From Betaproteobacteria bacterium (lineage in GTDB: Bacteria; Pseudomonadota; Gammaproteobacteria; Burkholderiales; CAIKXV01), in the NCBI GenBank assembly GCA_947458265.1, contig CANGYF010000009.1:1-64000 (forward strand): a DNA stretch of 64,000 nucleotides, written 5' to 3'. The stretch's first letter is position 1. Each line of letters opens with the position of its first letter. The notes below the pieces were generated by a model. That model did no database searches. It saw only the letters and a program-made list of their open reading frames with translations, and had not been told where the DNA came from. Shown in pieces: positions 8,919 to 19,900 of the stretch. The position numbers and the translations under genes are program-made.

Positions 8919-11900
8919 ATGAACCTCCGATACCAGCAGACACTCAAGCGCGCACTGGCCTGGCTGCTGATCGCAGCCATGGTCAATCCCTTGCCGGTGG
9001 TCGCGCAGATCGTGTCGAACACACCGGTACGCGACACCGCGATCTACCTGGCGACGACGGCCTCGGGCGCGATCGAACCGAACATCCTGATCGTCCTCGG
9101 CACGAACGACCGGATGAACATCGCCGAGCCGTGGCGCGAATACCCGGGCGCCTACGATTCGCATGTCGAGTACCTGTGGGCCGACCTGAACCTGATCTAC
9201 CCGAACAACCTCACCGCCGGCATCAACTGGGCAACACCGAACCAGGTCGGCGAACTGCCCGGCCATCCGATCGCCGACGGGCAGACCGGGGGCATCTCGC
9301 TGATGGCGCAGCCGCTGAACCCGACGAGCCCGTGGGGAAACTGGGCCGGTGCTACCGTGCAGGAGCGCCTGCAACTGATGCTGGCCGCCTACAGTTCGGC
9401 ACTCACCGGCAAGGCGCTGCCGACCGATCCGGGTCCCAGGTTCCTGTACCGCAACTACGGCGGCGGACGCGACGTGCCATCGACCGGTCCGTTCTTCCCC
9501 CGCGTCTGGACCGGCGATCCGAACTGGATCTGGTGGGCGCCGGCAGGCACCTCCGAGGACTCGCCACTGCTGTGGTCGGCGTCGTTCAACAAGTTCGCCG
9601 GCGGCACGCGCATGGTGGGCGGTATCCGCGGCGGCATGCGCTTCGTCGACAACGGCAACAACCCGAGCAGCGACACCTGGCTCAACCGCAACCAGTGCCA
9701 GGCCTCCTATCCCCACCTGACGCCGTCGACCGTATTCGCGCCCTCGACGCAACCGCGCAACGGGGGCAAATTCCTGAATCAGTCCTGGCTGCGCTGGGAG
9801 CCCTTCCTCGACCTCGACAACGCGCTGGTCGCGTCCTATCCGACCACCGACCAGCCCGCGACCTGGGGCGCCCGGGTGATCGAGGGCCAGTCAGGTACCG
9901 GTGCCATCGGTGCCCGGATCGCCCCGCGTGCCGGCTATGCGAACAACAACACCGCTGCGCCCGGCCTCCGGATGGAGAGCGGCCCGGACTACTGGCCGTG
10001 GTGGATGGGCCCGAACAACCTGTTCCCAGCGATGAACCCGGGCAACGGCGACCGTGGCTTCGCCGAGTTCGGTAACGGTGAACGCACCCTCTTCCAGCAA
10101 CCCGGCACCTACGGCGCGCCGATCCGCATGCTCGTGGACAACGGCACGCCGGGGCAGGTGAACCCGGGCGATTCCCGTTCCGGATGGAGCCTGCCGCGCG
10201 CCGACCTCGGCGGCTACAATTTCTGGTGGTCGGGCGTCGCCCACCTGGTCGAGGATGCCTTCGCCAGCTTCCCCGGGTATGCAGCGCAGAACCCGCTGAG
10301 CCCGGTGCTGCAGCAGTACGGCATCGCCGTCAGCGGCTCGACGCCGCTTGCGCAGTTGAAGTTCGCCGCGCTGCGCGGCAACCGCGACGTCAGTGGCACC
10401 GACTGGTGGAAGGTCACCGGCCTGCCGGCCTACTTCTCGACCTCGATCGCCAGAGGCACGATCAGCGCCGGCTCGACGCAGCTCACCATCAACCGGAACG
10501 GTGCGTTCTGGGCCGGCCAGCGGATCAACATCCCCGGCGCAGGGGCCAGCGGCGCCAACCTGCAGGCGCGCATCGACTCGGTGACCGGTACGGACCGCCG
10601 AACGCTGAACCTGTCGGTAGCCGCGACCACAGCGGTGGTCGACGCGACGATCACCGTCAACCTGCGCATGTTCGACCGCGACGCGTCGTTCTGCCGCCAG
10701 AACTGCGTCGACTCCGAAGCCGCAACCCCGGCCAGCAACAACCCGGTCGACGCCACCGGTGCCAACCGCTTCTATCGCTCCACTTCGTCTACCTGCGTGC
10801 CCGGCACGGTGGACGAGGGCGCGCCGGGCGTGTGCGCCACCACCGGCGTTCCCGCCTGCGGCAGCCCTGGCTCCAGCGATGTCTACCGCGCGGTGCAGCC
10901 GGGCGGCTGCTTCTGGACCGGCCGGTCGTCGGTGTTCGTGGAAGGCGTGGGCAACGTATTCCACGGTGGCACCTGCGTGGCGAACTGCACCGCTCGCTTC
11001 CCGCACCTGGGCGACTGCGCGGCGGGCTCGCCGAGCGCGACCTACTGCGGCGCGCCGACGGCACCCAGTCGCACCTTCAACGGCGTCACCTACACGAATG
11101 CCACCATCGGCAACGGCACGAATGGCCAGGGCGACGGCTGCGGTCCGGTGAACGTCGCGGTCAAGGATCTCGACTGCGCGACCCGCGAGGGCCTGCCCTG
11201 CCAGTACGGCCGTGCCTGCGGCTCGCCGGTGCGCTTCGCCACCCCGCCGAGCACCGACTTCGCGGTGGTCAACCGGGCGCGCTTCGCCGGCTACCTGGTG
11301 CACGACTGCCAGGCCGACAACGGCACTGCAGCCAACTTCAACGGCTTCCTGTCGCTGCGGGCCGACCGTACCTTCGGCGCGGAGTGGAACACGACGGTCA
11401 GCAACGCCACGAACACCTCTGCCGCCTACGCGTCGTCCGATCCGTCGGCGAGCGTGCCCGCGATCGACACCTATTCGGCCAACTACCTGAACTGGAAGTT
11501 CGGCCCGCGCGGTCCGAACGGCCATCCGATCGGACGATCGACCCGGCTCACCACCGCCAAGGCTGCGATCTCCGACCTGGTGACCAACACCAACGGCGTG
11601 CGCTTCGGCCTGATGGTGACCAACCGCACCCGCACCGACCTGACCAACGACGGCGGCAACATCGCCTACGCGATGCGCCGGATGGGCGCCGACAGCGCCG
11701 ACCCGGACTATGCCAACCGCGCATCGCTGGTGGCCGCGATCAACAACGCCGTCGCTTCGTCGCGCACCCCGCTCACCGAGACGCTGTACGAGGCGATGCT
11801 CTACTTCTCGGGCAGGGCGCCCCAGTGGGGCACCGACACTGCAGCTGCATTCATCGGCGGCGCGGCCAGCCAGGGTCGCGACACGACGGCGGTCTGCTCC

Positions 11901-14624
11901 GCGATCTCTGCGGACTGCCCCGCGATCGGCGTCTACCGCTCGCCGATGCTGTCGAATCCGACCCTGGCATCGCCCACGTCCTGCCAGAAGAACTTCGTCG
12001 TGATGATCACCAACGGCGTGCCCGAGGACGACTGGTCGGCAAACACCCTGCCGGGCAGCCGTGGCGTGCGCAACCTCGCCTATGCCAGCACCTCGCCGAA
12101 CCCGACGGGCAGGTTCTCACCGGTGCAGGGCGTGGATTCGTTCAACCCGCCGACCAGCAGCCAGCAGTTCGAGAACCCGATCACCTCGCAGCCCTACGGC
12201 CTGCTCGACCAGGGCTCGACCGCCTTCGACGGCGGCTACCTGTGGCTGGACGAACTGTCCTACTTCATGCGCAATGCCGACATGAGCCCCGGGGCGCGCC
12301 TCTTCCCCGGCGACAACGGCACCGATTCGCTGGCCGGCGCGCAGGGGGTGATCACCTACACGATCGGCTTCCGCGGGGCCTCTTCCCCCGTGGTGCAGCA
12401 GGCAGCGCTCAGGGGCGACGGCATCTACTACGAAGCCCAGGACGCACAGGACCTTCGCAACCGCCTGCGGCAGGCGATTACCAGCATCACCAGCTTCACC
12501 GGCACGCTGGCGGCGGCAACGGTCCCGATCTCCGCGTACAACCGGGCGCAGACCGCGCTCGAGGTCTACATGGCCTTCTTCGAGCCGAGCACCAGTGTTT
12601 CCTGGCGGGGAACGGTACGCAAGTACGGCATCGGCACCACCTCCGGCGAGTGCGGCAGCGATCCGCTTGGCAATCCGGTCACCTTCTGCCTCATCGGGCA
12701 GACGACGCTGTCCTCCGGCAACCGCAACATCGAGGTGTCCGAACAGATCGGGACCACCGGCATCCTGGAACGCCTGATCAGCTCGCTGGCGGTCAGCTAC
12801 TGGAATCCCATCTCCGAGGTCGATGGACGCAATCCGGCGCGTGGGGGCACCGGCTACCAGTTGCTGGCGTCCGGGCCGACGGTGGTGCCAGGCACCAGCA
12901 ATGGCACCGGCACCCGGAACGTGTTCACGAAGCTGTCCTCGGTCACGGCCACCGACCTGACCAACCCGGCCAATGCGGTGACCGGCGCGAACGCGAACAT
13001 CACCAACGCGATGATGTCCCTCGGTACGGCGGACACGGCCAGCCGCTACCGGCTGCTGAACTGGATCCGCGGCGGCAACATGACCGTACCCCAGTGCAAC
13101 GGCGCATCCTTCTGGCTGCCGTGCGACCAGTGGGCCGACTGGCCGCATGCGGACGTGCTGCATTCAAAGCCGGCGTTCGCGTACTACAACACCACGACCA
13201 ACCCGCCCCAGCAGTTCCTGTTCTACCTGAGCAACACCGGTCTCCTGCACGCGGTCGACGGCAACACCGGCCGAGAGCGATGGGCCTTCATGGTCGAGGA
13301 AGCGCTGCCGAACCTGGGCGCGATGCTGGCCAACGGCAACGGCGAGCAGATCCAGGTGGCCGACGGCGCACCGGCGGTGCATCTGAAGGACGTGAACGGA
13401 AACGGCATCGTCGAGCCCGGCGACCAGGTCATCGTGACCTTCGGCCTGCGCCGCGGCGGGCGCACGCAGTACGCGATCGATGTCACCAACCTGGCTGCAC
13501 CGACCTTCCTGTGGAAGATCACCGCCAGCGGCGGGGGCCAGCGCTGCACGAGCAGCTGCTCCAGCGAACCGCTGTATGCGGAGCTCGGCCAGACCTGGTC
13601 GACGCCGGTGGTCGGCCGCGTGGCCGGCGTGTCCAACCCGGTGGTGATGTTCGGCGGCGGCTACGATCCGAACCAGGACAACGAGCCGGTCACGGTCGCC
13701 GATACGATGGGTCGGGCGTTCTACATCGTCGATCTGGTCACCGGCGCGCCGATCCGCCGCTTCGACAGCAGCAGCGTGCTGGTGGGCGGGGCACCGGCAG
13801 GCGCGATGACCCACAGCGTAGCGGCGGAACCGACCGCGCTGGACACCAACGGCGATGGCCTGATCGACCGCGTGTACATCGGCGACACCGCGGCCAACGT
13901 GTTCCGCTTCCAGCTGTCGGACCTCAACCCGGCGAACTGGTCTGGCAAGCTGATCGCACGGCTGTCGACCGGGTCGGTACCGAACCGCAAGATCCTGTTC
14001 CCGTTCGCGGTGGTGCCGCAGTCGGCCGGCGGCAGCCGGTTCGATGCGATCTACCTGGGCACCGGCGACCGGGAGCACCCGTTCAAGCAGGCCACGGTCG
14101 ACCTCATCGCCATGCTCATCGACCGCGACTACGGGACGGTGATGTCCACCAGTCCGCCGACGCTCTATTCCGACACCGACTTCGTCAAGCTGGCGCACGA
14201 CGATCCGACCGGCTCGGCTCCGCCAGGCGGCACCTCGAAGGGCTGGGCACGGCTGCTGCCACCGACCGCGAAGGTGACCGAGGCACCGACGGTGTTCCAG
14301 AACCTGGTGCTCGCCCCGGTCTACGGCAGTGCGTCGGCCATGGGTTTCCCGGCGCTGGTGTCGCCCTGCATACCGTCTTTCGCCAGCCGAATCTACGGCT
14401 ATGCGGGCCTGGACGCGTCGATCACGCTGCTGCCCGGCAACAGTTCGGCCCGGGCTTTCATCGACGGCGTCTGGTCGCGCAACTTCGTGCCGAGCGGACA
14501 GCTGATCCTGCTGCCTGACGGACGGGTCGGCTTCCTGTTCACCAATCCGACGGCAACCTTCGTGCAGGTGGCGGTCGTCGGTGTCCCGCAGCGCGTCTAC
14601 TGGTACCTGGAACCGGGTTTCTGA
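8919..14624 (+). CDS. pilY1: PilY1-type pilus tip adhesin, first copy (MIDAS lost)
   Basis: 1901 residues, far longer than the roughly 1160-residue Pseudomonas PilY1. A signal peptide (about 1-35) is followed by the first strand of a von Willebrand A (vWA) domain, then a very large insertion (about 75-850) with a Cys-rich part (about 590-770). The vWA domain resumes at about 852 (NYLNWKFGPRGPNGHPIG). The C-terminal PilY1 beta-propeller covers about 1400-1901 and has Ca-loop candidates DVNGNGIVEPGD and DTNGDGLID (near 1642). The MIDAS metal site is degenerate: DxSxS reads GTNDR at about residue 61, and the later TDG reads TNG. The ATG at 8919 is preferred; an in-frame TTG at 8898 is less likely. 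PilY1 regulates pilus extension and surface adhesion in other bacteria. Confidence 0.92.
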   Translation: MNLRYQQTLKRALAWLLIAAMVNPLPVVAQIVSNTPVRDTAIYLATTASGAIEPNILIVLGTNDRMNIAEPWREYPGAYDSHVEYLWADLNLIYPNNLTAGINWATPNQVGELPGHPIADGQTGGISLMAQPLNPTSPWGNWAGATVQERLQLMLAAYSSALTGKALPTDPGPRFLYRNYGGGRDVPSTGPFFPRVWTGDPNWIWWAPAGTSEDSPLLWSASFNKFAGGTRMVGGIRGGMRFVDNGNNPSSDTWLNRNQCQASYPHLTPSTVFAPSTQPRNGGKFLNQSWLRWEPFLDLDNALVASYPTTDQPATWGARVIEGQSGTGAIGARIAPRAGYANNNTAAPGLRMESGPDYWPWWMGPNNLFPAMNPGNGDRGFAEFGNGERTLFQQPGTYGAPIRMLVDNGTPGQVNPGDSRSGWSLPRADLGGYNFWWSGVAHLVEDAFASFPGYAAQNPLSPVLQQYGIAVSGSTPLAQLKFAALRGNRDVSGTDWWKVTGLPAYFSTSIARGTISAGSTQLTINRNGAFWAGQRINIPGAGASGANLQARIDSVTGTDRRTLNLSVAATTAVVDATITVNLRMFDRDASFCRQNCVDSEAATPASNNPVDATGANRFYRSTSSTCVPGTVDEGAPGVCATTGVPACGSPGSSDVYRAVQPGGCFWTGRSSVFVEGVGNVFHGGTCVANCTARFPHLGDCAAGSPSATYCGAPTAPSRTFNGVTYTNATIGNGTNGQGDGCGPVNVAVKDLDCATREGLPCQYGRACGSPVRFATPPSTDFAVVNRARFAGYLVHDCQADNGTAANFNGFLSLRADRTFGAEWNTTVSNATNTSAAYASSDPSASVPAIDTYSANYLNWKFGPRGPNGHPIGRSTRLTTAKAAISDLVTNTNGVRFGLMVTNRTRTDLTNDGGNIAYAMRRMGADSADPDYANRASLVAAINNAVASSRTPLTETLYEAMLYFSGRAPQWGTDTAAAFIGGAASQGRDTTAVCSAISADCPAIGVYRSPMLSNPTLASPTSCQKNFVVMITNGVPEDDWSANTLPGSRGVRNLAYASTSPNPTGRFSPVQGVDSFNPPTSSQQFENPITSQPYGLLDQGSTAFDGGYLWLDELSYFMRNADMSPGARLFPGDNGTDSLAGAQGVITYTIGFRGASSPVVQQAALRGDGIYYEAQDAQDLRNRLRQAITSITSFTGTLAAATVPISAYNRAQTALEVYMAFFEPSTSVSWRGTVRKYGIGTTSGECGSDPLGNPVTFCLIGQTTLSSGNRNIEVSEQIGTTGILERLISSLAVSYWNPISEVDGRNPARGGTGYQLLASGPTVVPGTSNGTGTRNVFTKLSSVTATDLTNPANAVTGANANITNAMMSLGTADTASRYRLLNWIRGGNMTVPQCNGASFWLPCDQWADWPHADVLHSKPAFAYYNTTTNPPQQFLFYLSNTGLLHAVDGNTGRERWAFMVEEALPNLGAMLANGNGEQIQVADGAPAVHLKDVNGNGIVEPGDQVIVTFGLRRGGRTQYAIDVTNLAAPTFLWKITASGGGQRCTSSCSSEPLYAELGQTWSTPVVGRVAGVSNPVVMFGGGYDPNQDNEPVTVADTMGRAFYIVDLVTGAPIRRFDSSSVLVGGAPAGAMTHSVAAEPTALDTNGDGLIDRVYIGDTAANVFRFQLSDLNPANWSGKLIARLSTGSVPNRKILFPFAVVPQSAGGSRFDAIYLGTGDREHPFKQATVDLIAMLIDRDYGTVMSTSPPTLYSDTDFVKLAHDDPTGSAPPGGTSKGWARLLPPTAKVTEAPTVFQNLVLAPVYGSASAMGFPALVSPCIPSFASRIYGYAGLDASITLLPGNSSARAFIDGVWSRNFVPSGQLILLPDGRVGFLFTNPTATFVQVAVVGVPQRVYWYLEPGF

Positions 14625-14752
14625 CGCCGCGCACGATGTCAGGAATGGACCTCCTGCGGCGGTTGATGCCGCCGGTCCGGCGCTGCCCTCCGCTCGTCGG
14701 CCAGCCCGCGCGCCACGCTCAAGAAGCGAATGGGGCGGCCGTAACCGGATCC

Positions 14753-15364
14753 ATGGCCATTCCCGCAAAACAGGCGTCCCCACGCGTCCGCGGCTTCACG
14801 CTGATCGAGATCCTCGTGTCCCTCACGCTGATCGCGGTGGGCCTGCTCGGGCTTGCGCAACTCATCCTCAAGGGACAGCGGGCGTCGTTCGAGGCCTACC
14901 AGCGCCAGCAGGCGATCTCGCTCGCGAATGACATGCTGGAGAAGATCAAGACCAACCGTGCACGGGCGGCCGACTATGCGGCTGCGGCACCGGTGAACAC
15001 GCCACTGGGCGAGGGCAACCGCTTCAACGACCTGACCACCGGAACCATCACCAACTGCGCGGCGACGACCTGCGCACCGGACGTGCTCGCGATCTACGAC
15101 GCAGCATACTGGGACGGGCTGCTGCAGGGCTCGACCGAGACCTTCAACGGCGGTGCGAACAGGGCTGGCGGCGCGGCGAATGCCCGCGGCTGCGTCGAGG
15201 TCGTGGTGCCGGCGGTGGCCCCGAGCACGCTGGCGACCTACCGGGTGACCGTCGCATGGCAGGGCCGGGAAGCAACGGTGGTGCCTGTAACGTCCGCTTG
15301 CGGCAACGGCCTTTATGGCACCGAGACGCGGCGGCGCGTCGTCTCGTTCGACGTAAGGGTGTGA
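14753..15364 (+). CDS. pilV: Type IV pilus minor pilin PilV, second copy
   Basis: 203 residues from ATG 14753. The frame stays open back to 14636, but that leader would be far longer than normal. Prepilin site RG|FTLIEILVSLTLIAVGLLGLAQLI, then KGQRASFEAYQRQQAISLANDMLEKIKTNRARAADYA, matching the first PilV closely; the end carries VTVAWQGREA. It opens a second pilV-pilW-pilX-pilY1 set 128 bp after the first pilY1. There is no second pilE or fimT. Confidence 0.9.
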   Translation: MAIPAKQASPRVRGFTLIEILVSLTLIAVGLLGLAQLILKGQRASFEAYQRQQAISLANDMLEKIKTNRARAADYAAAAPVNTPLGEGNRFNDLTTGTITNCAATTCAPDVLAIYDAAYWDGLLQGSTETFNGGANRAGGAANARGCVEVVVPAVAPSTLATYRVTVAWQGREATVVPVTSACGNGLYGTETRRRVVSFDVRV

Positions 15365-15366
15365 CC

Positions 15367-16440
15367 ATGGCGATACGCGGCAGTCAGCGGGGTCTCTCGC
15401 TGGTCGAGTTGATGATCGGCATCACGATCGCCCTGATACTCACCTTGGGGCTGATGATGCTTGTCATGGGCACCTCGCGCGGCTACAAGACGCAGGACGA
15501 CTTCGCCCGCATGCAGGAAAACGGGATGATCGCCCTGTCGTTCATCGGCGAGTCGATCCGGCATGCCGGCTTCTACGGCATCGGCAACGCGGCAACGCCA
15601 GTGGATGCCACCACCGGCGCCGTCACCACGACGGTCGACTGCGGTTCGGCCGGCAATCCGCCGGCGCTCGGCTGGGCCCTGAATACGATCGTGCCGATGG
15701 TCGGCTTCGCCGGGCTCACGCCTGTCACCGTCAATGCCACGCTGCCCTGCGTGCTCTCCACCAACTTCCAGGCCGGGCAGGTGCTGGCGATTCGCATGGC
15801 CACCGGCGAGCGGCTGCGCGACCCGAACAACGACGGCAACATGACTGATGCCGCATTCGTCGCCAACCGCATCTACGTGCAGGGCAATGCCACCGGCGCC
15901 ATCCTGTTCCGCGGCAGCGACTACGGCACGCTGCGCGCCGGCTCGGCCACCCGGCGCGTGTTCGGCGGCGCCGACGCACCCATCTTCGAATACCAGGCGC
16001 ACCTCTACTACATCCGGCCGTGCAGCCGGACCGGTACACCGCCCGGCTGCCTCGCTACCGACGACGGCGGCCGTCCGGTCCCGACGCTGGTGCGGCAGGA
16101 ACTCGAGGGCCCGAACATGGTCGAGCGTCCGCTGGTCCAGGGCATCGAAATGATCGACTTCCTGTACGGCATCGACGCGAACGGCGACGGCGTCCCCGAC
16201 CGGTTCACCGCTGCCCCGGCCGGTGGCGACTGGGCCGGGGTGGTGGTGGTACGCGTCTCGGTGCTGGTGCGCGACACGCTCGGCAGCGCCGGCTACGACG
16301 ATACCGGGAAGGTGTACGACCTGAACGGCGATGGCGCAGCCGACTTCACCTGCACCGTGAACGTGAACTGCGCGTTCCGCCGGCATGTATTCACCCAGAA
16401 CTTCCAGGTGCGCAATGTCGCACAGCGGCGAGGAGGCTGA
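15367..16440 (+). CDS. pilW: Type IV pilus assembly protein PilW, second copy
   Basis: 357 residues from ATG 15367; an overlapping GTG at 15361 would mirror the start of the first pilW. Prepilin site RG|LSLVELMIGITIALILTLGL, then GTSRGYKTQDDFARMQENGMIALSFIGESIRHAGFYG. The C-terminus CAFRRHVFTQNFQVRNVA is nearly identical to that of copy 1. Internal blocks (FEYQAHLYYIRPCSR, ATDDGGRPVPTLVRQELEG) also align with copy 1, so the two are paralogues from duplication of the whole gene set. Confidence 0.9.
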   Translation: MAIRGSQRGLSLVELMIGITIALILTLGLMMLVMGTSRGYKTQDDFARMQENGMIALSFIGESIRHAGFYGIGNAATPVDATTGAVTTTVDCGSAGNPPALGWALNTIVPMVGFAGLTPVTVNATLPCVLSTNFQAGQVLAIRMATGERLRDPNNDGNMTDAAFVANRIYVQGNATGAILFRGSDYGTLRAGSATRRVFGGADAPIFEYQAHLYYIRPCSRTGTPPGCLATDDGGRPVPTLVRQELEGPNMVERPLVQGIEMIDFLYGIDANGDGVPDRFTAAPAGGDWAGVVVVRVSVLVRDTLGSAGYDDTGKVYDLNGDGAADFTCTVNVNCAFRRHVFTQNFQVRNVAQRRGG

Positions 16441-16441
16441 G

Positions 16442-16915
16442 ATGCCCAAGAACCAGTACGTGGCGCGGCGATCGGAACGGGGCGTGGCGCTTATCGTCAG
16501 CCTGATCCTGCTGGCGGTGATGACGATCCTGGTCATCTCGTCCATGCGCACCTCGATCCTGCAGCTGCGCATCAGCGGCAGCACAGAGACGCTTTCGGTC
16601 AACCTCGCCAACGCCGAGGTCGCGATCGCCGATTTCGTCGACGCCAACATCGGACGGTTCGCGCCTGGCTTCCTCGCCATGCCCGCGGCCGCTGGCGGCG
16701 CACTGTATCCGGCGACAGTCATCAACGACAGCACCGTGAACCTGGTGGTGACCCAGGTCGGCTGCGGCGCGGCGAACACCTTCATCAGCCAGATGGGATC
16801 CAACGCGCTGCAGGCCGTCCAGTTCAACGTGGCCGCCACCGCCACGGTCAACCGCGGCGGCCGCTCGACCGTACACCAGGGCACGGAGGCGCTCGCGCCG
16901 CCGGGCTCCTGCTGA
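16442..16915 (+). CDS. pilX: Type IV pilus assembly protein PilX, second copy
   Basis: 157 residues, starting 1 bp after the second pilW. A short basic leader is followed by the helix RGVALIVSLILLAVMTILVI, then SSMRTSILQLRISGSTE and NLANAEVAIADF, parallel to the first PilX (LRTSILELRIGG, FANAELAIGNF). It ends with a Cys. The short spacing implies co-transcription with the flanking pilW and pilY1. Confidence 0.88.
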   Translation: MPKNQYVARRSERGVALIVSLILLAVMTILVISSMRTSILQLRISGSTETLSVNLANAEVAIADFVDANIGRFAPGFLAMPAAAGGALYPATVINDSTVNLVVTQVGCGAANTFISQMGSNALQAVQFNVAATATVNRGGRSTVHQGTEALAPPGSC

Positions 16916-16947
16916 AACGGTCTCCACCGATTGCAACGAGGCTCCAC

Positions 16948-19900
16948 ATGAATCCGATCCTTCGACTCCGAAAGACGCTGGCCTGGGTGCTGATCGTGAC
17001 CCTCGCGAATCCGTTCGGTGCGTTCTCGCCGGCGTTCGCGCGCGACACGGACATCTTCCTGGCGACCGCCTACAGCTCGACCACTGCGGAACCGAACGTG
17101 CTCGTCGTGCTGGACACCTCGGACTCGATGAACATCCCGGAGCCCTGGCGCGAGTACGCGGGCGCCTACGACTCGCATGTCGAGTACCTGTGGAACGACA
17201 TCGGGGTGATCGGCAACAGCGAGACAGCCTCGGAGAACTTGAACCGTATCTCGACCTCCGTGCCGCCAACCGCGCCAATCAGCGTCTGGGGCACCTGGGC
17301 CGGGGCGACGCTCGCCGACCGGCGCGCGCTATGGACCGCGGCCCGGGACTATGCCAACGCCACGGCGCCGGGCGACCCCGGGCCGCGACGGGATTGGCGC
17401 AACTATGCCGACGCGAACTGGCTGTGGTGGCTGCCGGCCGGCACGGCCGAAACCGACCTGCGGCTGTCGTCGATGTCGCTCAACCGCTTCGCCGGCGGCA
17501 CCCGGGTGGTGGGCGGCACCCGTGGCGGCATCAACTTCGGAAGCACCAGCGACGTGTCGTCCTTTAACCAGTGCGGCACGTCGATTTCGCAGCTCACGCC
17601 GTCGACGGTGTTCGCGCCGAGCTCGCAGCCGCGCAACGAGGGCCACTTCCGCAACCAGCAGTGGCAGCGCTGGGAGCGCTTCCTGGCGCTGGACAATTCG
17701 CGTGTCGCGGCCTATCCGCTGACCGCGCCGGTAATGGCCGGGGGGCGGACCATCGCCACCGGCTCGGGCACCGGCAACGTCAATGCCTCGAATGTCGCCA
17801 CCGCGACCGACTACGCGTTTACCCCGGGCCTCACGATCCCGACCGTCGTGCGCGACAACACCGGCGCGTCGCTCAACTTCGGGAACAACGCCCAGCCGGG
17901 CAGCCAGGGCCACCCGGTGCGCACCCGCATCGACGACGGCACGTTCAACGCCGTCGACGCCGGGGATTCCCGCGCCGGCTGGAGCAACCTGCGGGCGGAT
18001 GCGGGCGGGTACACGTACGTCTCGCTCGTGAACAGCTGGACTGATACGCAGCGGCAACAGGTCCTGCAGCAGTTGTACGGCGTGACGCAGACCAGCGCCG
18101 AGGCGCGCTGGCGGCTGTACAAGGGCCGCAACACCGATGTTGCGGACAGTTCGCTCAACTTCGGCACGCCGGCGTACTACAACACGCCCGCCATTCCCGG
18201 CTCGATGACTTCCGGGTCGAACACGCTAACCCTTGACGCCCACAACCACGAATTCCTGACTGGAAACATCGTGGTCGTGCCGCGTGCCGGCACCGCCGGC
18301 GCGCCGCTGGTCGGGCAGGTCACGGCCGTCGGCGGCACCGGCAACCGCACAGTGACCCTGTCGGTGGCGGCGGTCACCTCGACCGGCGGTCCGGTGCCGG
18401 TGACGCGGCACATCCGCTTCAATGCCGGCAGCGCGGCGTCGTGCACCCGCACCTGCACCAACAGCGTGGCGGCGACAGCAGCGAGCCCGTCCACCGACGC
18501 CACCGGCGCATCGTTCACCTGGCGTCCCAACAGTTCGACCTGCGTCGACGGCGGCACGAGCGGCAGCGGCTGCGGATCGGTCACCCCGGCCGCATGCGGG
18601 GGGCCCACCAACAACAACAACTACACCACCGTCGCGTATTCGGGCTGCAGCTGGTCCGGGCGGACCGCGGTGCCGGTGGAAGGGGTGGGCACCTATTTCG
18701 TCGGGGGTCAGTGCACAGGCACCTGTACCTCGCGCTTCCCCGACGCGTGTCCCGCGTCGGGTACGCCCGCCGGCAGCAACTTCTGCAACAATACGGCGAC
18801 GGCCTCACAGACAATCAACGGCGTGCTGCGCACCAACGTCACCCTGAACACCGGTGGCAATGGCAGCGGCAGCTTCTGCTCGAACCGCGGCAACGTTTCG
18901 CGCTCCTGCTCCGCCCGTCCAGACCCCTCGGGCGGCTCGACCTGCAACTACGGCCGGACCTGCAACAACGTGACGGCGTTCACCAGCGTGTCCACCACCG
19001 ACCTCGCGGTGTTCAACCTGGTCGCGACAGACACGCACCTCGTGCACGAGTGCCGTGCCGACAACGGCACCGCCGCAAACCCGTCCAGCGGCTCGATGAC
19101 GAACGCCACCAACCGCACCTTCGCCACGGCGTGGGCGGCTACCTCGTCGACGACCGGGACGACGGCGCCGTACACGCCGTCCAACCCCGGCGCCAGCTAC
19201 CCGGCGGTCGACGTCTACTCCACCAACTACCTCAACTGGAAGTACGGGCCCAAGGGGCCGAACGGCCATCCGATCGGCCGCAAGACGCGGCTGCAGATCG
19301 CCAAGGATGCGCTGACCGACCTGGTCTCCACCACCGACGGCGTGCGCTTCGGACTGATGGTGTTCAACCGCACCCGCACCGACCTGACCAATGACGGTGC
19401 GAACGTCGCCTATGCCATGCGCCGGATGGGCTCGAACACCACGGATCCGGACACCGCCAACCGTACGGCGCTGAACAATGCAATCCTCTCTACCACGGCC
19501 GCCGCGCGCACGCCGCTCACCGAATCCCTCTACGAGGCCTACCTGTACTTCGCAGGCCGAACGCCGCAATGGGGGACCGACACCACCACCGCCCTGGTCG
19601 GCGGAACGGCGGTCAGCACCGGGCGCGATACCTCGGCCGTATGCACGGCCGTAGGACCGGGCTGCCCCTCGATCGGCGTCTACCGGTCGCCGATGCTGAA
19701 CAACCCGAACACCACCACGCCGGCCGGCTGCCAGAAGAACTTCGTGATCCTGCTCACCGACGGTGGCCCGGAACACGATTTCAGCGCGAACACGATCGGT
19801 AGCCGCGGCGTGCGCAACATGACCTGGGTCGGTACGCCCGGCGGCGTGGTATCTCCGCGCACGGGGCCGGACGAGACCAACGCCAACACCACCACCGACC

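Noticed and set aside
10184-14518. A 1444-residue frame in another phase of pilY1
   Set aside because: Low-complexity Arg/Gly/Pro/His-rich product, no domains; it is the high-GC shadow of the pilY1 frame.
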